Origin: Ignavibacteria bacterium
Lineage (GTDB): Bacteria > Bacteroidota > Ignavibacteria > UBA10030 > SZUA-254
NCBI GenBank assembly: GCA_005877655.1
Contig: VBOC01000140.1
Coordinates: 2,115-12,118 of the forward strand
DNA: 10,004 bases
Direction of reading: 5' to 3'
A model generated the notes under the pieces. The model was given only the letters and a program-made list of their open reading frames with translations, was not told the DNA's origin and ran no database searches. A program made the position numbers and the translations under genes. Positions 1 to 6,780 of the stretch are shown here, piece by piece; positions within the stretch are counted from its first letter, which is position 1, and each line of letters starts with the position of its first letter.

Positions 1-2
1 GC

Positions 3-2411
3 GTCGCATTCTCTGAAAAGGTTCTCGAACAGAAGCGGAACAATTCCCTCCTCGCCGTCGCCCTCCCCCATGCCCTCCCTTCCGCTCAGGATACAGCCGG
101 CGTGGCATTTATCGACGTGACGACGGCAGATTTCAAAGTTACAGAAATCCCGTTCGGCGCCCTTGCCGAACAAATCGCTTCCCTGGCGCCGGCGGAAATT
201 CTGGTCCAGAAGCGCGACCTCGAAGCCGTCCGGGCGGCCCTCAACGAACGCTACAACGGTCTCTACTCAAAGCTCGACGACTGGATATTCACCTTCGATT
301 ACGCCGGTGAGCTGCTGCGTCAACACTTCAACACCCGGACGCTCAAAGGTTTCGGGATCGAAGAAATGAAATTGGGGATCGTAGCCGCCGGGAGTATCAT
401 GAATTACCTTCAGGAGACCCAGAAGGCAAATCTTCTCCACATTCGCAAGATTATTCCGTTCAACGCGGGAGATTACATCCGGCTCGACCCGTCGACCAAG
501 CGGAACCTGGAAATTACGCAATCTCTCGACGGGCGCGAAGACGGCACGCTCTTCTGGGTGCTGGACCGCACCCGAACGCCGATGGGCGGACGCCTTTTGA
601 AACAGTGGATCAACCACCCCCTGAAGAAGGCGGATGCGATCAGGGCACGTCTCTCCTCGGTTCAGGAGCTCGCGGAGAAATCCGATCTCCGCGGAGAGCT
701 GGGCCGTATCCTGTCGGACATCGGCGACCTGGAGCGCCTCATTACAAAAGTATGCACCAACCGCGCCAACCCGCGCGACGTCGTCGCCCTTAAGAATATG
801 CTGATCCACGTTTCGAAGCTCAAGCATGCCGCCGGTCCGCTCGAAACCGGGACGCTCGGCTCGCTTCACCGCGGCATCCGGCCGCTCGACGCGCTGACCG
901 ATAGAATTTCGGCCGCGCTGTCGGAAGACCCCCCGCTTTCCCTCGCCGAGGGCGGCGCGATCAAGAAGGGGTTCAGCGCGGATCTCGACGGGCTTCGCGA
1001 CATCGCCCTCAACGGCAAGTCATGGATTGCCGCCTTGCAGACGAGGGAGCGGGAACGGACGAGAATCCCCTCGCTCAAGGTGGGATTTAATAATGTGTTT
1101 GGGTATTACATCGAAATCACGAATACGCACAAGGATAAGGTCCCGTCGTCCTATGTGCGGAAGCAGACCGTGGCAAACGCCGAACGGTTCATCACGCCTG
1201 AGCTGAAGGAGTATGAGGACAAGATCTTCAAGGCGGAGGAGAAAATCGCCTCTCTCGAATCACAATTGTTCAACGAACTCCGCCTGATGATCGCCGGTGA
1301 AACCGAAAGCATCCAGCAGAACGCTGGCCTCGTCGCTTTGCTCGACTGTTTCGTGTCTCTCGCAGAGGTCGCCGCCGAAAACGGCTACGTCCTTCCTGAA
1401 ATTGCGGACGATGCAACGATTGAGATCATCGGGGGGCGTCATCCCGTGATCGAGAAACTCCTTCCTCCCGCCGATGCGTACACCGCTAACGATGCGCGGC
1501 TGGACACGGGCGAAAACCAGATTTTGATTATAACGGGCCCGAACATGAGCGGGAAATCGAGCTATCTGCGGCAGGTAGGGCTCATCGTGCTCCTGGCTCA
1601 CATCGGGAGCTTCGTGCCGGCGAAATCCGCTCACATCGGGATCGTGGACAGAATCTACACGCGTGTCGGCGCAAGCGATAATATCGCGGCGGGCGAGAGC
1701 ACATTCCTCGTCGAGATGCACGAGGCGGCGAATATCCTCAACACCGCCTCTTCGCGCAGCCTCATCCTGCTCGACGAAGTCGGGCGCGGCACCAGCACGT
1801 TCGACGGGATCAGCATCGCATGGGCTCTGACCGAATACCTCCATGAACGCATCGGCGCCAAGACCCTCTTCGCGACTCACTACCACGAACTGAACGAGCT
1901 GGCCGACATGTTTCCGCGCATTAAGAATTTCAAAGTCGAAGTTCGGGAGTATGGGGACAAAGTGATTTTCCTTCACAAGGTCACCCCCGGCTTCGCAGAT
2001 CATTCGTACGGAATCCAGGTCGCAGAGATGGCCGGCATGCCCGGGGAGGTGACGGCGAGGGCGAAGAGCATCCTCCTGAACCTTGAGCGCTCCGAGCTCA
2101 GTATCGCAGACCCCGTTCACGGGGCTGAGGGTCCTCCTGATACCCGAAATCCCGGCGACCGGACCCGAGATCCCGCCATGCCGGCCGCTCCGAAAGAGAC
2201 CCGGCCTCTTCCGGGAGAACGGCAGAAACCGCTCGGGGAAACCAAGACCCCGTTGGCGGGAAGAAGTTTACCCCGCGCCGCGATGCAGATGCCGCTGTTC
2301 GAATCGAAGGACGACCGGCTCCGTGAAGAGCTGCGGACGATCGACATCAACGCAATCACTCCCCTCGAAGCATTGCGGAAACTTGCCGAATGGAAAAGGG
2401 AAGGCAGGTGA
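3..2411 (+). CDS. mutS: DNA mismatch repair protein MutS, 5' end outside the window
   Basis: MutS recognises mismatches and small loops in newly replicated DNA and uses ATP to recruit MutL. The frame is open from the first complete codon at nt 3, and the sequence before the GTG at 102 (VLEQKRNNSLLAV) already matches the end of the MutS N-terminal region. The true start, with mismatch-binding domain I and its Phe-x-Glu motif, therefore lies upstream. Counting from nt 3, the connector, lever and clamp domains come first. The ABC-type ATPase follows: Walker A GPNMSGKSS at about 512-520, Walker B LILLDEVGRGTSTFDG with D591/E592, and the THYHEL switch histidine near 626. A Pro/Arg-rich linker (about nt 2100-2280) leads to the usual C-terminal end with MPLFE and ITPLEAL-KLAEWK. 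All catalytic motifs are intact. The downstream peptidase gene starts 2 bp after the stop, suggesting cotranscription. Confidence 0.97.
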   Translation, partial: VAFSEKVLEQKRNNSLLAVALPHALPSAQDTAGVAFIDVTTADFKVTEIPFGALAEQIASLAPAEILVQKRDLEAVRAALNERYNGLYSKLDDWIFTFDYAGELLRQHFNTRTLKGFGIEEMKLGIVAAGSIMNYLQETQKANLLHIRKIIPFNAGDYIRLDPSTKRNLEITQSLDGREDGTLFWVLDRTRTPMGGRLLKQWINHPLKKADAIRARLSSVQELAEKSDLRGELGRILSDIGDLERLITKVCTNRANPRDVVALKNMLIHVSKLKHAAGPLETGTLGSLHRGIRPLDALTDRISAALSEDPPLSLAEGGAIKKGFSADLDGLRDIALNGKSWIAALQTRERERTRIPSLKVGFNNVFGYYIEITNTHKDKVPSSYVRKQTVANAERFITPELKEYEDKIFKAEEKIASLESQLFNELRLMIAGETESIQQNAGLVALLDCFVSLAEVAAENGYVLPEIADDATIEIIGGRHPVIEKLLPPADAYTANDARLDTGENQILIITGPNMSGKSSYLRQVGLIVLLAHIGSFVPAKSAHIGIVDRIYTRVGASDNIAAGESTFLVEMHEAANILNTASSRSLILLDEVGRGTSTFDGISIAWALTEYLHERIGAKTLFATHYHELNELADMFPRIKNFKVEVREYGDKVIFLHKVTPGFADHSYGIQVAEMAGMPGEVTARAKSILLNLERSELSIADPVHGAEGPPDTRNPGDRTRDPAMPAAPKETRPLPGERQKPLGETKTPLAGRSLPRAAMQMPLFESKDDRLREELRTIDINAITPLEALRKLAEWKREGR
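2397..2411 (+). promoter_or_regulatory. Ribosome binding region before the M24 peptidase start
   Basis: Purine-rich AGGGAAGG (2397-2404) followed by AGGTGA (2406-2411) sits inside the last mutS codons, directly before the ATG at 2414. This placement favours the 2414 start and its Tat signal over the in-frame ATG at 2390. It fits translation coupled to the end of mutS. Confidence 0.5.
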
Positions 2412-2413
2412 GT

Positions 2414-3621
2414 ATGGATCGCAGGGCGTTCATCAAGACATCTGCCGCCGGAGCCCTCGCGCAACTTTCCGTCCCTCTTTTGGTCCCGTCCGCGGGACCG
2501 GAGAACCCGCATGCAGAATCCGCTCCGGGCATCACCCGCACCGTCAAGGAAATCCGCGACCGGATTAAGCCGATCACCGCGGAGGAGCGTCTCCAGCGCC
2601 AGGAGAACGCCCGACAGCTCATGTTCGAGCAGAATATCGACGCCATTCTCATGGAGGGCGGAACGACCATGACCTATTTCACCGGCGCGAACTGGGGACG
2701 GAGCGAGCGGTTGTTCGCAATGGTTCTTCCGGCAAACGGAGAACCCGTCTATTGCGCGCCGAAATTTGAGGAAGGGCGGGCGCGGGAACAGGTCGGCGAC
2801 GCAAGATTGCTCACCTGGGAAGAGCATGAGAGCCCGTTTGCGCTGATCGGAGAAATCCTCCGGAGCGGAGGAATGACGACCGGAACCATCGGCGTCGAGG
2901 AAACGACAAGATATTTCGTCACCGAGAACGTCGGGAAGGCCGCGGCGGCGGCCTCGATCGTGAGCGGCACCCCCGTCACCGCCGGCTGCAGGAGCGTCAA
3001 ATCGCCTCATGAGATCGAACTCATGCAAATCGCGAACGATATCACGGCGCACGTTTTCGCCGGTTCTCTCAAAGCGTTGAAAGACGGCCTCACCGAGCGC
3101 GAGTTCGGCTCGACGCTTACGAAAATGTTTTCCGAGTTCGGCGTCACAGGGGGCGCCCTCGTTCTCTTCGGAGAAGCGTCCGCCTATCCGCACGGGCTCG
3201 TGAAGGAGCACACGCTCCGGGAGGGCCAGATCGTCCTGATCGACGGGGGTTGCTCGGTCGAGGGGTACGCTTCAGACGTCACCCGCACGACCGTCTTCGG
3301 CAAGCCATCCGAAAAGATGACGGCCGTGTGGGGGATTGTCCGGAAAGCGCAGGATGCCGGTCTCGCCGCAGCCAAACCCGGCGTCCCCGGCGAAGATATT
3401 GACGCGGCAGCGCGTCGCGTCATTACCGCAGCCGGCTACGGCCCCGATTACAAGTACTTCACGCATCGCCGGAGCAGGCGGGAAACATGCACAGCAACGA
3501 GCCGGGTATCTACATTATCGGGGAGTTCGGCATCCGTCTGGAAGATGAAATGCTGATCACGGCCGACGGCGCAAGACTCTTGCTCCCCCAGGCCGGGAGC
3601 CTGGAGCGGATATTCCCGTGA
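2414..3621 (+). pseudogene. Tat-signal M24-family (Xaa-Pro aminopeptidase-like) peptidase, disrupted near the 3' end
   Basis: M24 metallopeptidases with the pita-bread fold cleave N-terminal residues next to proline using two metal ions. The ATG at 2414 is preferred over 2390 because it gives MDRRAFIKTSAAGALAQLS, a twin-arginine signal (R3-R4, F6) followed by a hydrophobic stretch, implying Tat export. A creatinase-like N-domain follows. The catalytic domain has metal ligands D277 (in LIDGG) and D288 (in SDVTRT), 11 residues apart as in E. coli aminopeptidase P. The frame is normal through YFTHR (R352, ends 3469), then enters a nonsense tail stopping at 3556. From 3469 to 3621 another frame encodes the expected C-terminus: SNEPGIYIIGEFGIRLEDE, with both glutamate ligands, ending in ERIFP. 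The intervening Gly/His segment (typically GHGIGxxGHE), with two active-site histidines, is absent. The change equals loss of 3n+1 nt; by comparison with the family as I remember it, about 60-70 nt. The original stop at 3619-3621 overlaps the next gene's GTG, supporting this frame as ancestral. As it stands the product should be inactive. Confidence 0.88.
3603..3610 (+). promoter_or_regulatory. Ribosome binding site that decides the GTG start of the DinB-family gene
   Basis: GGAGCGGA lies 7 nt upstream of the GTG at 3618. The next in-frame ATG (about 3768) would remove the first helix and the first metal-binding histidine, so GTG 3618 is the supported start. The start overlaps the TGA of the peptidase's ancestral frame as GTGA (3618-3621), a typical coupled arrangement. 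Confidence 0.6.
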
Positions 3622-4118
3622 ATGTCACCGACATCCAGAATCTTTACGATTACAATTACTGGGCTAAGCGCCGGATCCTCGCGGTCGTCGAAACTCTTTC
3701 TCCGGAGCTGTTCGCGAAGGACCTCAACTCCAGCCACGGCGGCATTCACGGAACGCTCTTCCATATCATGGGCGCGGAGGAACTCTGGTTCATGCGCTGG
3801 AAGGGGGAGTCTCCGGGTTCCTTCGGTAGTGACGGGGCATACCCCTCCCTCGACCTCCTCAGCGACCATTGGGACATGGTCGAGCATGAAATCATGGGAT
3901 TCTGTCACATGCTCAGGACCGATGAAGATCTCAAAAAAGTGATCGCGTATCGGAACCTGAAGGGGGAAGCCTATTCCCAGCCTCTGGGGCGGCTGATGCA
4001 GCACCTTGTGAACCATTCGACCTACCATCGCGGGCAGGTCGTGACGATGCTCCGGCAGCTCGGCGTAAAACCGGTCGGAACCGATCTGGTCGCTTATTAT
4101 CTCGAGAAGGATCGCTGA
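3618..4118 (+). CDS. DinB-family putative metal-dependent four-helix protein
   Basis: This 166-aa protein has the size and pattern of the DinB/YfiT-like superfamily: four-helix bundles with a three-histidine metal site, often used for thiol-dependent transferase or stress functions. The N-terminus (LYDYNYWAKRRIL) is the usual first helix. The probable ligands are H49 (LFHIMGAEELW) and the pair H133/H137 in NHSTYHRGQV, with the normal three-residue spacing. All appear intact. No signal peptide or membrane segment is visible, so it is probably cytoplasmic. It should not be confused with the DNA polymerase IV gene also called dinB. The GTG start overlaps the end of the peptidase reading frame, which suggests an operon with mutS and the peptidase. 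That could place it with DNA-damage or stress genes, but the family is too diverse to name a substrate. Confidence 0.9.
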   Translation: MNVTDIQNLYDYNYWAKRRILAVVETLSPELFAKDLNSSHGGIHGTLFHIMGAEELWFMRWKGESPGSFGSDGAYPSLDLLSDHWDMVEHEIMGFCHMLRTDEDLKKVIAYRNLKGEAYSQPLGRLMQHLVNHSTYHRGQVVTMLRQLGVKPVGTDLVAYYLEKDR

Positions 4119-4181
4119 ACGCCGAACCGAAGAAAATGTTTTTGTGGGAGAGAGTTTTTTTTCAGAGAGGGGACTTGGGCC
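4119..4181 (+). promoter_or_regulatory. Short intergenic region with strong ribosome binding site for the first propeller gene
   Basis: These 63 bp separate the DinB-family stop from the next start. GAGAGGGGA (4165-4173) is a strong Shine-Dalgarno-like sequence 8 nt before the ATG at 4182 and fixes that start. An eight-T run (4155-4162) is present, but no GC-rich stem precedes it, so I do not call a terminator. A sequence resembling a Bacteroidota -7 box (TGTTTTTG, 4137-4144, one mismatch to TAnnTTTG) is present but has no clear -33 partner. Confidence 0.5.
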
Positions 4182-6743
4182 ATGAAATTTGTTCTCAACG
4201 TATCGACTTGCATTTTTGTCGGGCTCGCGAGCGGAGGGGTGGCGACACTGCTTGCACAATCGGGCTCCGGCACGAACGCCACCCGGCATGACACGCTGTA
4301 TTCGAAACCGCACGACGTTTATCCGGAGGAGCTCATGCGCCAGATGCCGAAGCCTGACCTCCACGCCGTTCCAAGAACCCCCGGAGCGGCGCAGGCCTCC
4401 ATCTATCCAAACGTCAATATCTCGGTCGACACATTTCCGCAAAATGAACCGTCGGTAAAGATCAGCCGCAAGCACCCGAACCGTGTCGTTGCCGCATGGC
4501 GCGATTTTCGGACGGGGGAGAACCCCGCCGTCCGAAGAGTCGGATACAGCCTCTCAGTGGACGGCGGAACCACATGGTCGACGAGCGCCCTCCTGCCGGT
4601 CATCGATTCACTCCATCTTCACGCAAGCGACCCTTCGGTCGGCACCGATACGGCGGGCAACTTTTATATTGCGACTATCTCGACCAACAGCACGAACAAC
4701 GACGGAAAGATCCTTGTCTACAGGTCGACTGATGAAGGGCAGACATTTAACGCCGCCAGTATCGCGCCTACCATCCCCGGCTCCGCCTTCGACGATAAAG
4801 AGTATATCGCCTGCGACTTCAGCCGGTCAAGCCCCTTTTCGAATGCACTCTACATCGCATGGACCAGGTTCGGGACTCCCGGGGGAATACAACTGACACG
4901 CTCGACGGACGGCGGCCATACCTGGTCCTCGATGGTCCAGGTGAGCGACGCGAGTGGGAGTGTCCAGGGATCGGAACCGGCAATCGGCCCGAACGGTGAA
5001 GTATACGTCGTCTGGGCGGGCTCCGGCATCATGTTCGACAAGTCGACGGCGGGCGGAGCGAGTTTCGGCGTCGACAGCACCATCAGTCCGGTCGGGACAC
5101 TGCACGGGTTCCCTTCCATCGCCGTCGACCTGAGCGGAGGCAGCCGGAACGGCTATATCTACGTAACCTGGAGCGACCACAGGAACGGGGATGACGACGT
5201 CTTTCTGAGCCGTTCAACGGACGGAGGAGTGGGATGGTCTGCGCCAGCGAGAGTGAATAATGACCCTGTGGGCTCTCTTGGACACCATAAGCAGCAATAC
5301 TGGCCGTGGATCAGCGTGGATGACCAGGGCAGGGTTTCGGTAATCTTCTACGACACTCGCAACACGGCGAGCAATGCGATCTTCGAGGCGTACCTAGCGC
5401 GTTCAACTGATGGCGGGGCCACGTTCACAAACCAGCAATTGAGTTCGCAGGATTCTCCGCAGCTTACCCCGAACAGCGATGTCCGCTTCGGCGACTATAT
5501 CGGTATCGATTCGTGGGATTACCGGATCGTGCCCGTGTGGACGGACGAGCGGGCAGGCGGGTACAACATGGACATCTATACGGCCGTCATCAAACTCCCA
5601 AGGCCCGCCGTCGTCCCGGTCAGTGTCGCCTCCGGCTGGAACATTCTTTCCGTCCCGGTGGTCCCGGCCAGCAAGCTCAAGACTGCTATCTTTCCGACGG
5701 CAGTATCTCCCGCATTCGGATATCAGGGAAGCTATTTCATCGGCGATACGCTCATCAACGGCCGGGCTTACTGGTTGAAGTTCGGATCAAACCAGACTCT
5801 TCATCTATCTGGTGACTCGCTTGGGTTCCAGACGATCCCTGTGTATCCCGAGTGGAATTTCATCGGCTCGATCTCCGGCCCGGTTCCGGTGTCGGCGATT
5901 GCGGAGTCTCCGCCGGGGATCATCACCTCCAGATACTTTGGTTACTCCGCCGGTTATCACGCGATTGATACCGTTGATCCGGGAGATGGCTCCTGGGTCA
6001 AGGCTTCCAATTACGGCCAACTCGTCTTGTCGCCGGCGGCGGCCGGTCAATCCCCGGTGGCGGCACAGAACCTTGCGAAGGGGAACAAACTCGGTTCACT
6101 CAGCGAACTCACGATCTCCGACGCCTCCGGTTCGAGGCAAACTCTTTACTTCGGACCCGAAGCCTCCGGGATCGATGCGGCGAGATACGAGATGCCGCCC
6201 GTTCCGCCCGGTGGCGTCTTCGATGCCCGGTTCGTCACCCAACGAATGGTGGCGCTGTCCGGTGGAAACAGATCGGTCGATGTGCCGATCCTCGTCTCGG
6301 GCGCTGAAGAGCCATTGTCGATCAGCTGGCGAATCCGGGGAACTCTAGCCACGCTCCTCCTGGATGGAAAGGCGATCGCACTGAGCGGAGACGGCTCCCT
6401 CAGTGGCGTGGAAGCGGCAGAAAAATCAGCTCCCCGGATCAGGCTGATAATCTCCGAGGCACAAATTGCAGAAACGCCAAAGGAATACGGGCTGGACCAG
6501 AACTACCCGAACCCGTTTAATCCCACGACCGAATTCCGGTACCAGGTCCCGCTGGAAAGCCATGTTGTCTTGAAAATTTACGATGTGCTTGGGCAGGAAG
6601 TTGGTAAAATCGTCGACAGGATCAATTCTCCCGGAGTCTACGCGGTGCAATTGGATGGAGGTAATCTCGGAGGCGGCGTCTATTTCGCCCGGCTCTCCGC
6701 CGAAAAATTCGTTCAGACGAGAAAAATACTGCTCATTAAATAA
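4182..6743 (+). CDS. Secreted sialidase-fold (BNR/Asp-box) propeller protein with T9SS type A sorting domain
   Basis: This 853-aa protein is predicted to be exported and anchored or released by the type IX secretion system. It begins with a Sec signal (MKFVLNV..., hydrophobic core, likely cleavage after LLA near residue 25). Residues about 65-475 form a sialidase-like propeller with six Asp boxes (S-x-D-x-G-x-T-[WF] type) starting near residues 125, 182, 241, 288, 345 and 408, a spacing that fits six blades. Residues about 481-700 are a module shared with the next gene. An Ig-like beta stretch follows. Residues 768-853 are the sorting domain: NYPNPFNPTT, VVLKIYDVLGQEV, SPGVYAVQLDGG, GGGVYFARL and the basic end QTRKILLIK. 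Asp boxes are structural. I cannot assign the catalytic arginine triad, Tyr and Glu of true sialidases, and no FRIP-like motif is obvious, so sialidase activity should not be assumed. The partner gene follows 37 bp later. Confidence 0.93.
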   Translation: MKFVLNVSTCIFVGLASGGVATLLAQSGSGTNATRHDTLYSKPHDVYPEELMRQMPKPDLHAVPRTPGAAQASIYPNVNISVDTFPQNEPSVKISRKHPNRVVAAWRDFRTGENPAVRRVGYSLSVDGGTTWSTSALLPVIDSLHLHASDPSVGTDTAGNFYIATISTNSTNNDGKILVYRSTDEGQTFNAASIAPTIPGSAFDDKEYIACDFSRSSPFSNALYIAWTRFGTPGGIQLTRSTDGGHTWSSMVQVSDASGSVQGSEPAIGPNGEVYVVWAGSGIMFDKSTAGGASFGVDSTISPVGTLHGFPSIAVDLSGGSRNGYIYVTWSDHRNGDDDVFLSRSTDGGVGWSAPARVNNDPVGSLGHHKQQYWPWISVDDQGRVSVIFYDTRNTASNAIFEAYLARSTDGGATFTNQQLSSQDSPQLTPNSDVRFGDYIGIDSWDYRIVPVWTDERAGGYNMDIYTAVIKLPRPAVVPVSVASGWNILSVPVVPASKLKTAIFPTAVSPAFGYQGSYFIGDTLINGRAYWLKFGSNQTLHLSGDSLGFQTIPVYPEWNFIGSISGPVPVSAIAESPPGIITSRYFGYSAGYHAIDTVDPGDGSWVKASNYGQLVLSPAAAGQSPVAAQNLAKGNKLGSLSELTISDASGSRQTLYFGPEASGIDAARYEMPPVPPGGVFDARFVTQRMVALSGGNRSVDVPILVSGAEEPLSISWRIRGTLATLLLDGKAIALSGDGSLSGVEAAEKSAPRIRLIISEAQIAETPKEYGLDQNYPNPFNPTTEFRYQVPLESHVVLKIYDVLGQEVGKIVDRINSPGVYAVQLDGGNLGGGVYFARLSAEKFVQTRKILLIK
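5622..6269 (+). repeat. Shared C-terminal module, copy 1
   Basis: This coding segment (from about residue 481; SGWNILSVPV to TQRMVALSGG) recurs in the next gene. Landmark motifs in order are IFPTA, SPAF-YQGSY, GDS, WN-IGSIS, VPVSAI, PPGI, SRYFGY, GQL-L, SLSE-TISDASGS, QTLYFG, AARYEMPP and FDARF. It lies between the propeller and the sorting domain. The pattern of tryptophans, alternating hydrophobics and SG/GS turns suggests all-beta structure. I know it as a style of region common in secreted proteins of Ignavibacteria-like genomes but cannot name a function. Confidence 0.9.
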
Positions 6744-6768
6744 TATCGGACCCGATCACTCAAAAACG

Positions 6769-6775
6769 AGGGGAG
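6769..6775 (+). promoter_or_regulatory. Ribosome binding site of the second propeller gene
   Basis: AGGGGAG lies 5 nt before the ATG at 6781 inside a 37-bp gap. The gap holds no hairpin and no evident promoter, so the second gene is probably cotranscribed with the first. Confidence 0.65.
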
Positions 6776-6780
6776 ATTTC

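Noticed and set aside
102..104. GTG as the true start of mutS
   Set aside because: The frame is open upstream to the window edge and the upstream residues match MutS, so the GTG is internal and the gene is simply cut by the window.
2117..3211. Long open frame on the - strand (364 codons) across the end of mutS and the peptidase gene
   Set aside because: It lies antisense to clearly conserved coding sequence, has no recognisable domain, and is of the kind GC-rich genes generate by chance. The same applies to the - strand frames at 1260-2120, 3510-4475 and 9370-9978.
3460..3490. Programmed ribosomal frameshift in the peptidase gene
   Set aside because: There is no slippery heptamer, and conserved residues are physically missing, which a frameshift could not restore.
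4137..4144. Bacteroidota-type -7 promoter box (TGTTTTTG)
   Set aside because: It has one mismatch to TAnnTTTG, and no clear TTTG -33 element stands at the right distance. The evidence is too weak for a promoter call.
4155..4162. Eight-T run as a rho-independent terminator after the DinB-family gene
   Set aside because: No GC-rich inverted repeat lies directly upstream of the T run.
4182..5620. True exo-alpha-sialidase
   Set aside because: The Asp boxes show the fold only. I could not place the FRIP motif, arginine triad or nucleophilic Tyr/Glu pair, so enzymatic activity is not claimed.
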